Numbered from the stretch's first letter, positions 18,982 through 27,541 are shown. The stretch is DNA of 42,751 nt from Methylobacterium sp. E-065 (GCF_022829605.1 NZ_JAKSYD010000227.1:1-42751), one strand, 5' to 3'. Made by a program: numbers and translations. Notes: a model not told the origin generated them from the sequence alone.

Positions 18982-19524
18982 TCAGCGCGGCGCCAGAATC
19001 ATGATCATCTGCCGGCCTTCGAGCATCGGCTCGCTCTCGACCTTGGCGATCTCGGCGGTCTCGTGCTTCACGCGCTCCAAGAGGCGCAGGCCGATATCCT
19101 GGTGAGCCATCTCACGACCACGGAAGCGCAGGGTCACCTTGACCTTGTCGCCCTCCTCGAAGAAGCGGTGAACCGACTTCATCTTGGTGTCGTAGTCGTG
19201 CTTGTCGATGCCGGGGCGGAGCTTGATCTCCTTGACCTCGACCGTCTTCTGCCGCTTGCGGGCCTCGTTCTGCTTCTTCTGCTCGTTGAAGCGGAAGCGC
19301 CCGTAATCGAGCAGCTTGCAGACGGGCGGCACGGAATTCGGCGCGATCTCCACGAGATCGAGGCCGGCTTCCTCGGCAAGAGTCAGCGCGTCGAAGAAGG
19401 CAACGACACCGCGGTTCTGTCCGGTATCGTCGATCAGCTGCACCTCTCGCACACCGCGAATGTCGCGGTTGGCGCGCGGCCCGTCCTTCTGCGGGGCCGG
19501 CATGGCTCTCATCGGTCTACGAAT
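18982..19524 (-). CDS. infC: translation initiation factor IF-3, probable ATT start
   Basis: IF-3 binds the 30S subunit, keeps it apart from 50S and checks the start codon. The 180-aa product has the N-terminal domain (QLIDDTGQNRGVV, DLVEIAPNSVPPVCKLLDYG), a basic linker, and the C-terminal domain (EIKLRPGIDKHDYDTK, KVKVTLRFRGREM). I place the start at ATT 19524 (MRRPMRAMPAPQKDGP) because AGGAGA sits about 8 bases upstream and the N-terminus then matches the rhizobial IF-3 pattern. The ATGs at 19512 and 19503 are too far from the ribosome-binding site, and the frame back to 19668 lacks support. A non-canonical start lets IF-3 repress its own translation, as in E. coli. Confidence 0.93.
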   Translation of the reverse strand: MRRPMRAMPAPQKDGPRANRDIRGVREVQLIDDTGQNRGVVAFFDALTLAEEAGLDLVEIAPNSVPPVCKLLDYGRFRFNEQKKQNEARKRQKTVEVKEIKLRPGIDKHDYDTKMKSVHRFFEEGDKVKVTLRFRGREMAHQDIGLRLLERVKHETAEIAKVESEPMLEGRQMIMILAPR

Positions 19525-19722
19525 GGCTTTGGTCTCCTGCTGCAACGACGAAATGGCGGACCCGACAATCCCCGGAGGGATTACCTGGCCGCCGGCCGCT
19601 CCGGTCTCTTCCGGACATACTACGTTGTGGGAAGCGCGGCCAGAGTCAACGGCTGACCGAAGCGCCAACCGAAAATAAACGACCGATGTCGCGCGTCATC
19701 CACGTCCCGAACCGGGCTCCGA

Positions 19723-21009
19723 TCAACGGGTTCCGCCACGCAATTCGGCATAGACCGCGAGGGTGTCTCCCACCATGCGATCCAGGGAGAAGTGCGTCTC
19801 CACATGGGTACGCGCCCTGCGCGCCATGGCGTCGCGGGCACTCGCGCCGAGCGAGAGGGCTTCCGTCAGCGCGGATGCGAGAGCGGCGGCATCGCCTGGC
19901 GGGACGCGCCAGCCGGTGCGCTGTCCGGCCGGGACATCCGGGGGTGCCAGAACGGTCTCGGGGACAGCCCCGAGATCCGAGACGACCACCGGTGTCCCGA
20001 GCGCCTGCGCTTCGACAGCCGACCGGCCGAACGCCTCGGGCTCGATCGACGGCACGGCCACCACGGAGGCGGCCCGGAAGGCGGCCGGCATGTCGGTACA
20101 ATGCCCGACACGGCGCACGACGGCACCGAGATTCCTGGCCGCAATCAGCGCGTCGAGTTCGCGCTCGTAGGAAGTTCGGCCCTGGGCATCCCCGGCCAGC
20201 ACGACGGCGATATCTGGCACGCCCCGGTCGCGCATCTGCGCGGCCGCCTCAATCAGCACGCGATGCCCCTTCCAGGCTGTGAGGCGGGCCGCGAGGAGAA
20301 TCACCCGCTCGTGGGGCGCGACGTTCCAGGTCCGCCGCAGGGCCTCGACCCGACCGGTACCGACCGCCACAGGGTTGAACACGGCGAGGTCGGTACCCCG
20401 ATGAATCACCCGCACCCGCTCGCCGGCCTGCTCGGCATGCATCCGTCTGATGAGATCGGCCGTGTAGCGCGAGTTGGCGATCACCACGTCGCCGCGGGCC
20501 ATGATGGAATTATAAAGCACCTTCACGCCGGTCCGGCCGGAATAGCTGCCGTGATAGGTCGTGACGAACGGCAGGCCGAGCCGGCGCGCGGCAGCGAGCG
20601 CCACCCAGGCCGGTGCGCGCGAGCGGGCATGGATGAGTTGCACGCCCTCGCGGCGGCAGAGCATCATGAGCCGTACGACGTTGACCGCCATCGCCGCCGG
20701 GTTCTTCGAGGCCGCCGGGAATCGGAGCCAGTGGCCGCCCTTCGCCTGCAACTCGCCGACCAGACGCCCGCCTTCGGTCGCCACGAGGGCACGCGCCCCG
20801 ACTGACGCCAGGGCGCCCGCGACGTCGACCGTCGTGCGCTCGGCGCCGCCGGCTTCGAGTTCGGGTATGATCTGGAGGATCCGCGCCCCCGCCAGGACAC
20901 CCACCTCGCTGGGAAAGCCCGTCAAGCCGCGCGACTCGGCGCCCGTCCGCGGTCCCTCGGCGAGGACGCGCATGCCGCCCGCCGGTATCTGCCAAATGCT
21001 CGCTGCCAT
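19723..21009 (-). CDS. glycosyltransferase family 4
   Basis: A 428-aa GT-B enzyme. The N-terminal domain shows ILQIIPELEAGGAERTTVD, typical of lipopolysaccharide/exopolysaccharide GT4 enzymes, then HARSRAPAWVALAAAR. The C-terminal domain has LLAARLTAWKGHRVLIEA and the E-x7-E motif EAFGRSAVEAQALGTPVV. No membrane segment. I chose the ATG at 21009; the frame opens at a TTG further up, and an ATG at 20973 is also possible, as conserved sequence begins only around residue 43. It is divergent from the alpha/beta hydrolase gene, about 107 bases apart. A surface-polysaccharide role is inferred from the family. Confidence 0.87.
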   Translation of the reverse strand: MAASIWQIPAGGMRVLAEGPRTGAESRGLTGFPSEVGVLAGARILQIIPELEAGGAERTTVDVAGALASVGARALVATEGGRLVGELQAKGGHWLRFPAASKNPAAMAVNVVRLMMLCRREGVQLIHARSRAPAWVALAAARRLGLPFVTTYHGSYSGRTGVKVLYNSIMARGDVVIANSRYTADLIRRMHAEQAGERVRVIHRGTDLAVFNPVAVGTGRVEALRRTWNVAPHERVILLAARLTAWKGHRVLIEAAAQMRDRGVPDIAVVLAGDAQGRTSYERELDALIAARNLGAVVRRVGHCTDMPAAFRAASVVAVPSIEPEAFGRSAVEAQALGTPVVVSDLGAVPETVLAPPDVPAGQRTGWRVPPGDAAALASALTEALSLGASARDAMARRARTHVETHFSLDRMVGDTLAVYAELRGGTR

Positions 21010-21116
21010 TGCTTCAGCATCACCGTCGCGCTTTACGGTCCGGTAAACGGATGTTGAAGCGAACCGTATCAAGGACGGTGTTTCTTCGCGCGTGGATGGG
21101 GATATCGGAGATCAGG

Positions 21117-21884
21117 ATGACCGATACGGAGCTGAGCTTCCTCACGGTCGGCACCGGAGACACGCAGCGTCGCATCGCGGTGCGCGCGCGACCCGGTTCG
21201 GGGCCGCCGGTGATGTGGCTGGGCGGTTTCCGCTCGGACATGAAGGCCACGAAGGCAACCGCCCTCGATCAATGGGCCGCTCAAGCCGGGCGCGCCTTCG
21301 TCCGGTTCGATTACGCGGCCCACGGCGAATCGAGCGGCACATTTGCGGATTGCACGATCAGTTCGTGGCTGGAGGACGCGCAGGCCGTGTTGGGTGCCCA
21401 TATCGGCGAGCCCCCGATCCTGGTCGGCTCCTCGATGGGCGGCTGGATCGCCTGCCTTGCGGCCCGCGACCGGGCAGCGCGTGGCGCGCCAAATGCGGGC
21501 CTCGTGCTCATCGCCCCGGCCCTGGACTTCACCGAGGATTTGATCTGGGAACGCCTCACCGAGGCAGGGCGCGCCATGCTGATGCGCGACGGCGTCCTGC
21601 GCAGGCCTAGCGACTACGCGCCCGAACCGGACCCGCTCACCCTGAAGCTGATCGAGGATGGCCGCCGGAACTGCATGCTGGAAGGCCCCGTCGATCCGGC
21701 TTGCCCGATCCATATCCTGCAGGGGATGCGCGACACGGATGTGCCATATGCCCACGCCCTCAAGATCCTCGGACGTCTGCCGGCTGAGGGCACGGTGATG
21801 ACGCTGATCGCGGATGGTGACCACCGCCTGTCACGACCGCAGGATATCGCACGGCTGGTGGCGGCGGTGGCCGAGATGGCCTGA
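21117..21884 (+). CDS. alpha/beta hydrolase
   Basis: A 255-aa cytosolic serine hydrolase. The nucleophile elbow is GSSMGGW, the acid is likely the aspartate in QGMRDTDVPY, and the histidine is in DGDHRLS, so the catalytic triad is complete. The GGFRSDM stretch near residue 37 and FDYAAHGES are typical of the group that includes ABHD10-like thioesterases/esterases. GGAG lies 6 bases before the ATG at 21117; the frame is open further upstream but overlaps the divergent promoter region. Substrate unknown. Confidence 0.87.
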   Translation: MTDTELSFLTVGTGDTQRRIAVRARPGSGPPVMWLGGFRSDMKATKATALDQWAAQAGRAFVRFDYAAHGESSGTFADCTISSWLEDAQAVLGAHIGEPPILVGSSMGGWIACLAARDRAARGAPNAGLVLIAPALDFTEDLIWERLTEAGRAMLMRDGVLRRPSDYAPEPDPLTLKLIEDGRRNCMLEGPVDPACPIHILQGMRDTDVPYAHALKILGRLPAEGTVMTLIADGDHRLSRPQDIARLVAAVAEMA

Positions 21885-21904
21885 CGGGCCGGAGCCCGTT
21901 TGGT

Positions 21905-22189
21905 TCAGTGCAGACTGACCGGCTGCAAGTCCTGCGCGACAGCATTGGCCAGAACGACCGCACGGGAATCGGCGAGCATGATCGGCGCACCGCTCGCCGA
22001 GAGCAGCGCGAACAGATCGAGTCCGGGCGTCAGTTCAGGGGCCTGCGGGAAGAAGCGGCGCACCTCGTCGGACCGGATCGGCCGAACATAGGCGATGTGC
22101 CCCTCACCGAGCGCCGCGAGATCGGCCGGCTGGAAGTCGGCGGGATCGAGATCGGCGGGGGTCAGGGGCGACGGATTGAGAACGGTCAT
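21905..22189 (-). CDS. DUF1150 family protein
   Basis: A 94-aa protein whose features LGEGHIAYVRPI and GAPIMLADSRAVVLANA match the DUF1150 family of alphaproteobacteria, function unknown. AGGAGGG sits 7 bases before the ATG at 22189. It lies 93 bases downstream of the small heat-shock gene on the same strand, an arrangement that recurs in related genomes and suggests a role linked to Hsp20 or heat-stress control. Confidence 0.87.
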   Translation of the reverse strand: MTVLNPSPLTPADLDPADFQPADLAALGEGHIAYVRPIRSDEVRRFFPQAPELTPGLDLFALLSASGAPIMLADSRAVVLANAVAQDLQPVSLH

Positions 22190-22282
22190 CAAAGCCCTCC
22201 TGGGTGGCAGAGCGTCCGCGGCCGATCCCGAAGGCACCGGCAGCACCAAGCTCATGTGGGGATTGCCGCCATCCGATCAATC

Positions 22283-22711
22283 TTACCCGCGCGCGCCAAT
22301 ATCGATCTTGCGCACGATCCGATCCGGCTCCGGGCGGACGAGGTCGATCGACAGCAGGCCGTTGGCGAGATCCGCGCCCAGGACCTCCATGCCGTCAGCG
22401 AGGAGGAAGGTACGCTGGAACTGCCGCGCCGCGATGCCGCGGTGAAGGAAATGCCGCTCGCGCTCGTCGACCTGCCGGCCGCGCACCACGAGCTGGCTGT
22501 CCTCCAGCATCACGTCGAGCTGCTCGCGGGTGAAGCCCGCAACCGCGAGCGTGATGCGGAGCCTCTCGGGCTCGCTCTCCGTCCGGGGCAGGCGCTCGAT
22601 GTTGTAGGGCGGATAACCATCGTTTGTGGCCTTGGAGACCCGGTCGAGGGCCTGTTCGATCTCGTCGAACCCAAGCAGGAACGGATGCCCGAAAGGCGAA
22701 GTGCGCGTCAT
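22283..22711 (-). CDS. small heat-shock protein, Hsp20 family
   Basis: ATP-independent chaperone that holds unfolded proteins until refolding. The 142-aa product has an N-terminal arm with FGHPFLLGFDEIEQALDRV, a central alpha-crystallin domain (about residues 35-130: YNIERLPRTESEPERLRI, LAVAGFTREQLDV, FLHRGIAARQFQRTFLL), and a short basic C-terminus. The start at ATG 22711 is chosen over ATG 22723 by similarity to IbpA-like proteins; neither has a strong ribosome-binding site. Upstream DNA is AT-rich, but I could not assign a clear RpoH promoter. Confidence 0.93.
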   Translation of the reverse strand: MTRTSPFGHPFLLGFDEIEQALDRVSKATNDGYPPYNIERLPRTESEPERLRITLAVAGFTREQLDVMLEDSQLVVRGRQVDERERHFLHRGIAARQFQRTFLLADGMEVLGADLANGLLSIDLVRPEPDRIVRKIDIGARG

Positions 22712-23118
22712 CGCGGCCGTCATCCAGAAAGCGAGGCCTCCGTCCCCGGGGCTTGCCGCCGCCCCGCGATGCCTGAGCACCTCGTCGACAGGGAGCCCGC
22801 CCGGGCAGCGCTCCGCCGGACGAGACGCCGCCGGCAGTAGAGCGATATGGCCACGGTGGTGCCGGCCATCAAGGGACGCCTCTGGTTTCGTCCATCACCG
22901 GACTGCGCAGCCGTGATGGGCATATTCGGCAATGATAGTTAGGAAATATTGGCAAGTTTTCGAACCGTCACGCTTCCCACTAACAGTTTGGAACTGCTCT
23001 GATTTTTGAGCTGGGCCTTGATCAAGGCCGCGCGGGTGGCTTACTGCCGCGGATGGCGACCGGTCGATCACATCGGGCGATCGCTCGGATTTCCGCTGTG
23101 ACCCGAGGCAAAGCGCCC
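22712..23118. promoter_or_regulatory. divergent control region between hsp20 and a hypothetical gene
   Basis: No gene is seen in these 407 bases. There is an AT-rich stretch at about 22925-22990, a likely promoter zone. A 16-base perfect palindrome, GGCCTTGATCAAGGCC, lies at 23014-23029 about 90 bases upstream of the hypothetical gene and is a plausible binding site for a dimeric regulator. A minus-strand CTTGCC near 22965 could be a heat-shock -35, but no good -10 follows. Confidence 0.4.
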
Positions 23119-23610
23119 ATGGACGCGCCCCAGACTCTGTCGGACCGTGCGGCGCTGCAGCGCGTGGTCGACGTGTGCGGCGACGAGGCCGAGATTCTGG
23201 CCTTGTCGGTGGCTCGGTTCGTTGCAGCCGGCTACATGACCAGCGATGTGGCCTGCTGGAATGCTGCGTTCGACGGGGCCGAGCAATTGCTTGGGCCGGC
23301 GGAAGGGTGCCGGTTCGTGGCCTGCGTGGTGGCGATCATCCGTGCGCTACGGGTCGAGCGGGAGGAGGATTGGTCGTTCATGCCGGCGAGTTGCTGCCGC
23401 GTGACCGGTCATGAATGCGCGCTGGTCAACTTGATCAACCGGGGCCGGAAACGGCTCTGGGCGGATCTCGAGGAGGCAGCGGCGGAGATCACCGGGCGGG
23501 ACGCGGCGCCGCGGCTCGTGGCGGCGGTCCGGGCGGCCGTCGATCCGCTCGATGCGGCAGCCGAGCGCTTGGCACCGGCATCCCGTCGCGGTGGCGTTGT
23601 ACTTCACTGA
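23119..23610 (+). CDS. hypothetical protein
   Basis: A 163-aa predicted cytosolic, mostly helical protein that I do not recognise. It has a short cysteine-containing stretch, MPASCCRVTGHECAL, in mid-protein and ends with a basic/proline tail. I chose ATG 23119 (MDAPQTLSDRAALQR), where helical, protein-like sequence begins; the frame extends to an ATG at 23053, but that part is basic and less convincing. It is divergent from hsp20 and lies 67 bases upstream of the exported protein gene on the same strand. Confidence 0.6.
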   Translation: MDAPQTLSDRAALQRVVDVCGDEAEILALSVARFVAAGYMTSDVACWNAAFDGAEQLLGPAEGCRFVACVVAIIRALRVEREEDWSFMPASCCRVTGHECALVNLINRGRKRLWADLEEAAAEITGRDAAPRLVAAVRAAVDPLDAAAERLAPASRRGGVVLH

Positions 23611-23677
23611 ATCCCCTCCGGGATCGGGCGGGAGCGGCGGGCGCAGGCCCCAGGACGAGGAAGAGGATGACGGTTCG

Positions 23678-24154
23678 GTGCTTGCCTTGAGCGTTCCCCT
23701 GTACCGCCGGCGGATCGGGCGTATCGCCCTCGACACGGCGGCCTGCGTCGCGCTCTCGGCGCTCCTCGTGGTCTCGGCCCTGGCGCAGGATGCGTCCGAG
23801 AAGGCCGGGCCGCTGAAGCTGCAGCTCAACAAGGTCGAGACGGCCGCCGAGGCGTGCCGCATCACCATGGTGATCGACAACACCAAGGGGGCTAATCTCA
23901 AATCCTACAAAGTCGATCTCTTCGCCTTCGATACGGACGGGGTCGCACAGAAGCGTGTAGCGGTGGAACTCGGGCCGCTCCCACCCCGGAAGACCCTCGT
24001 GAAGATTTTCGATTTTCCCGGGATCGCCTGCAACAAAGTAGGGCGCGTCCTGCTGAACGACGTTCTATCCTGCGAGGGAGGCGACGCCGGCCGCGAAGCG
24101 TGTCTCGAACGGACCGAGACGGACTCGAAGGCCGGCATCCCGTTCGACCGCTGA
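23678..24154 (+). CDS. exported protein of unknown function
   Basis: A 158-aa product beginning at GTG 23678 with a clear signal peptide: basic RRRIGR, then hydrophobic TAACVALSALLVVSALA with cleavage predicted before QDASEK. The mature part is beta-rich, with paired cysteines (ACRIT, GIACNK, LSCEGGD, EACLE) that could form disulfides in the periplasm. A phrase like MVIDNTKGANLKSYKVDLF suggests an immunoglobulin-like fold. GAGG lies about 11 bases upstream. It sits upstream of exbB-exbD-tonB and may be part of that system, but this rests on position alone. Confidence 0.72.
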   Translation: MLALSVPLYRRRIGRIALDTAACVALSALLVVSALAQDASEKAGPLKLQLNKVETAAEACRITMVIDNTKGANLKSYKVDLFAFDTDGVAQKRVAVELGPLPPRKTLVKIFDFPGIACNKVGRVLLNDVLSCEGGDAGREACLERTETDSKAGIPFDR

Positions 24155-24286
24155 TCTCGGCCGCACGGCGGACGAAGCGGTGAGACCGTCCGGCGGCAGG
24201 TATCGCCGGGCGGTCAGCGGCATTCGCCGCACCCCGATAGGACGGCGGCGCAAGGCCGCGTGAGACCAGAACGCGAGGAGCCCGCG

Positions 24287-24979
24287 ATGGACCCGACACA
24301 AGCGCCGATCGAGGCCGCCCACGACTTCTCGTTCCTCGGCCTGTTCCTTCAGGCCGATCCGATCGTGAAGGGCGTGATGATCCTCTTAGTGATCGCCTCG
24401 ATCGCGTGCTGGACGGTGGTGTTCGAGAAGATCATCCGCCTCGCCGCCGCCCGGCGTCAGGCCAAGGCATTCGCCACGCTGGTCCAATCCGGCGGCAAGC
24501 TCGACGGCGAACTCAGCGGCATCGCCGGCCACGTCGCGCGGGCCGGCATCGATGCATGGCGCGATCAGGATACCTCCGAGACCCGGGCGGAGCGCCGCGA
24601 GCGGATCGAGCGGGCGATGAAGGGCGCGCTCACGATGGAGGTGAAGCGCCTGCGTACCGGCCTGTCCCTGCTGGCGACCTCCGGGTCGACCGCGCCGTTC
24701 GTCGGGCTGTTCGGCACCGTCTGGGGCATCATGAACTCGTTCTCGTCGATCGCGCGCAGCCAGGACACGTCGCTGGCCGTGGTGGCGCCGGGCATCGCGG
24801 AGGCGCTGTTCGCCACCGCGATCGGCCTCGTCGTCGCCATCCCGGCCGTCATGGCGTTCAACAAACTGTCGGGCGACGTGAGTGCAATTCAGAGCACCTT
24901 CTCGTCCTATATCTCGCTGCTCGGCAACCGTCTGGCGCGCGACCGCGCCGGCACACCGCACCGCGCCGCCGCTGAGTAG
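24287..24979 (+). CDS. exbB: ExbB/TolQ-family proton channel subunit
   Basis: Inner-membrane subunit of the ExbB-ExbD motor that uses proton-motive force to energise TonB. The 230-aa product has a first membrane helix (MILLVIASIACWTVVFEKI), a cytoplasmic loop, and two helices holding the conserved GLFGTVWGIMNSF and FATAIGLVVAIPAVMAFN. GAGGAG precedes the ATG at 24287. TolQ is the main alternative, but the following tonB gene favours ExbB. Confidence 0.92.
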   Translation: MDPTQAPIEAAHDFSFLGLFLQADPIVKGVMILLVIASIACWTVVFEKIIRLAAARRQAKAFATLVQSGGKLDGELSGIAGHVARAGIDAWRDQDTSETRAERRERIERAMKGALTMEVKRLRTGLSLLATSGSTAPFVGLFGTVWGIMNSFSSIARSQDTSLAVVAPGIAEALFATAIGLVVAIPAVMAFNKLSGDVSAIQSTFSSYISLLGNRLARDRAGTPHRAAAE

Positions 24980-25117
24980 GCGCCTCCCACAGAACGCCCG
25001 CTGCCCCGCCGCGCGCAGAGGGAGGGCTCCCGGCAATCGGGAGCTTCGTGAGAGGCCTTGAGCCGCTTCAAAAGGACCGCCGACGCGCGGACCGACGCAC
25101 CGAACCGGAGACGCCCG

Positions 25118-25600
25118 ATGGCGATGGGATCCATTCGCGCGAGCGACGACGATGATCTCGAAGACATGCCGATGTCCGAGATCAACGTGACCCCGATGGT
25201 CGACGTGATGCTCGTGCTGCTGATCATCTTCATGGTCGCCGCGCCGTTGATGACGACGGGCGTGCCGGTGCAGTTGCCCAAGACCGCGGCCCCGAAGGTG
25301 GCGCAGTCGAAGAAGCCCCAGGAGGTCACGGTCGACAAGGACGGCAAGCCCTCGATCGCCAAGGAGATCTTCACGATGGAGAGCCTGGTGCCGCGCCTGC
25401 GTGAGATGGCGGCAGCCGACAAGGATCAGGTCATCCTCGTGCGCGGCGACCGGGACGTCCCCTACGGCAAGGTCATGGAGGTCATGGGATTGGTGGGGCA
25501 GGCCGGCTTCACCAAGGTCTCGCTGATCGCGCAGTCGCCCGGCGGCGCATCGGCGCCCCCGTCTGCGCCGGCCGCCGCCCCTGCCGGGACCGCCCGCTGA
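25118..25600 (+). CDS. exbD: ExbD/TolR-family biopolymer transport protein
   Basis: A 160-aa single-pass inner-membrane protein. The membrane helix VDVMLVLLIIFMVAAPLM contains the conserved aspartate (in TPMVDVML) needed for proton-driven motion, and the periplasmic domain ends with a proline/alanine tail. GGAG lies 8 bases before ATG 25118; the frame is open to 25058. exbB ends 138 bases upstream and tonB starts 4 bases downstream, so the three form an operon. Confidence 0.92.
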   Translation: MAMGSIRASDDDDLEDMPMSEINVTPMVDVMLVLLIIFMVAAPLMTTGVPVQLPKTAAPKVAQSKKPQEVTVDKDGKPSIAKEIFTMESLVPRLREMAAADKDQVILVRGDRDVPYGKVMEVMGLVGQAGFTKVSLIAQSPGGASAPPSAPAAAPAGTAR

Positions 25601-25604
25601 GCCG

Positions 25605-26603
25605 ATGAACACGTTCGTACCGACGGATGCGCCCGAGGGATTCGGGCAACGACGCCCATCCGGGCTGGTCGCGGCCTTCCTGGTCGCACTGGGTCTGCAT
25701 GCCCTCGTGCTGGTGGCCGCGATGGTCCTGCGGCTTGCGCCGCCGACGCCGCCCGGCGAGCAACAGATCACCGTGGATCTGGCGCCGATCATGACGGAGG
25801 CGCCGACGGAGGCGCCGTCCGAGCAGCAAATGAGCCAAGCCGCGCCGCCGGAGACGAAGCCCGTCGACCTGCCGCCCGACGAGGCGGTCCAGCCGCCGCC
25901 CCCGACCGAGATGGCCGAAGTAAAGCCGGACGAGACCCCGGTGGTCGAGCCTCCGCCGCAGGCCCAGGCAGTCGAGACGCCGAGCCAGGTGATCACGTCG
26001 AGTTCGGAGGAGGCCCAGCCGCTTACGCCCCCGCCAGCCGAGATCGCCAAGACCGAGGAGCCGCCGAAGCCCGAGCCCGATCCCGCCAAGCTCAAGGCCG
26101 AGCGGGAAGCGAAGCTGCGCAAGGTCCGGGAGGAGAAGCTCCGCGAGCAGAAGCGCGAGGAGGCGCGGCAGGAACGTCTGGAGGAAATTCGCGAAGCCAA
26201 GGCGAAGGCCGCGCGGGAGGCCAAAGCCCGTCAGGCGAAGGCTCAGGAGGGCGCCGAAGCGCGCAACTCCGCCTCGGCGTCGCGCCAGAACGCGGCGGGC
26301 CGCGCTGCAGCGGGTAGCGATCCGAGCGCCCTGCGCCAATGGACGGGCGCGATCAGCGCGGCGATCCACGGCCGCATGAATGCGGGCGCCGCCAACGGCA
26401 CCGGAGGTGGAACGGCAGTGGTCCGCTTTACCGTGATGCGCTCGGGCCAAGTCACGGCCGCCGGCCTCGCACGCTCCAGCGGAGTCGGGCAGATCGACAG
26501 CGCCGCGCTCTCGGCCGTCCGCGGCAGCCTTCCGGCCGCACCGGCAGGCGTGACGCAGCCGAGCCTGTCCGTCTCCATCCCGCTCAACTTTCGAGTGAGA
26601 TAA
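25605..26603 (+). CDS. tonB: TonB family protein
   Basis: Transfers energy from ExbBD to outer-membrane receptors for iron chelates, B12 or other ligands. The 332-aa product has an N-terminal membrane anchor (LVAAFLVALGLHALVLVAAMVL, residues about 21-42), a long proline/glutamate-rich periplasmic spacer, a charged coiled-coil of lysine/arginine/glutamate/alanine (about 160-215), and a C-terminal TonB domain (about 245-332) with VVRFTVMRSGQVTAAGLARS. No TonB-dependent receptor is present in the window, so the substrate cannot be inferred. TolA has a similar layout but the C-terminal domain fits TonB. Confidence 0.9.
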   Translation: MNTFVPTDAPEGFGQRRPSGLVAAFLVALGLHALVLVAAMVLRLAPPTPPGEQQITVDLAPIMTEAPTEAPSEQQMSQAAPPETKPVDLPPDEAVQPPPPTEMAEVKPDETPVVEPPPQAQAVETPSQVITSSSEEAQPLTPPPAEIAKTEEPPKPEPDPAKLKAEREAKLRKVREEKLREQKREEARQERLEEIREAKAKAAREAKARQAKAQEGAEARNSASASRQNAAGRAAAGSDPSALRQWTGAISAAIHGRMNAGAANGTGGGTAVVRFTVMRSGQVTAAGLARSSGVGQIDSAALSAVRGSLPAAPAGVTQPSLSVSIPLNFRVR

Positions 26604-26893
26604 GCCCGGCCTCACAACGCGTGGATAAGAACGCCGGAATCTGGACTGGTGTGAGCTTCCGGTGATCCTGGCGAATATTGTGCGCTGGCATACCCGACGA
26701 GCGTTGCAGATTCGCCATCGACCCGACGGGCATGCTAAAGCCAACTTGAACACGCGTCCGTGTGCCTTCGGCGACGGGACACGGGTGTGAAGATCCGGCC
26801 TTGCCCCCCCTCCAACAGGCCGGACCTGCCCAGTCGCTGTCCCGCGCAGGTTGCGCAGGGTCGGATACGCTGCGCTGGGGCGAAAGGGACAGG

Positions 26894-27235
26894 ATGAGCG
26901 ACGAGACCGAGTTCGACCTCGACGAGGAGAATGCAACGCGCGACGCGGAAGCGGAGGCGAAGACGCGAGCCGACAATCGCATCGAGCGGGCCGAACGCGC
27001 CGAGCGGATGGCCCGCGAGGGTGCGCAGGCGATGGCGGAGCATCACGCGGCGATCAAAGCTGTGGATGAGAAGACCCTCAAGTTGCGGGCGCTGCGGCTG
27101 GCCAAGGAAGAAGCGGACGCTCAGACCAAGGCGGCCGAGAAGGAAGCCAAGGCCGCCGCGAAAGTCGCTGCCAAAGGTGCTGGCAAGGGCGCTGCCAAGA
27201 AGGCTGCGCCGAAAAAGACCGCCGCAAAGGGTTAG
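26894..27235 (+). CDS. small highly charged coiled-coil protein
   Basis: A 113-aa protein starting at ATG 26894 with AGGGAC upstream. Residues 1-90 form a long charged helix (DEENATRDAEAEAKTRADN, then IERAERAERMAREGAQAMA). The last 30 residues are an alanine/lysine repeat (GKGAAKKAAPKKT) like the tails of histone H1-like or nucleic-acid-binding proteins. No known family is recognised. It ends 6 bases before the BrnA-like gene, so the two are likely coexpressed. Confidence 0.7.
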   Translation: MSDETEFDLDEENATRDAEAEAKTRADNRIERAERAERMAREGAQAMAEHHAAIKAVDEKTLKLRALRLAKEEADAQTKAAEKEAKAAAKVAAKGAGKGAAKKAAPKKTAAKG

Positions 27236-27241
27236 AGGCCG

Positions 27242-27505
27242 ATGGCCGAAGATCGCAATCGCCGCCGCTTCACCGATCCGCGCGCGGCAGCCGAGGCGGC
27301 CTTCAGAGCCGCAACGTCTCCGAAGCCGGAGGCTCCTGCTCCACAGCAGGCGGCACCCCGGACCGTAACGCCGCCCGGTACGCGCGAGGTGGTGAGCCTT
27401 CGCCTCGACAGTACGGTGCTCGCCCATTTCCAGAAGGACGGGCCGGGCTGGCAGGACCGCATCAACGCGGCGCTTAAGGCGCTTATTCCCGCCGGTCAGG
27501 ACTGA
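27242..27505 (+). CDS. BrnA-like ribbon-helix-helix protein (no BrnT partner)
   Basis: An 87-aa protein with a disordered proline/alanine-rich N-terminal half and a C-terminal segment (residues about 50-82), VVSLRLDSTVLAHFQKDG then GWQDRINAALKALI, that closely matches the BrnA antitoxin pattern of DNA-binding by a ribbon-helix-helix dimer. BrnA normally neutralises the RNase BrnT encoded just upstream, yet the upstream neighbour is the charged coiled-coil protein and no BrnT-like ORF is nearby. It may be a solitary regulator. Confidence 0.72.
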   Translation: MAEDRNRRRFTDPRAAAEAAFRAATSPKPEAPAPQQAAPRTVTPPGTREVVSLRLDSTVLAHFQKDGPGWQDRINAALKALIPAGQD

Positions 27506-27541
27506 CGCAGGATTTGAGCTTGGCGTGTTGGCGTCCGCGCC

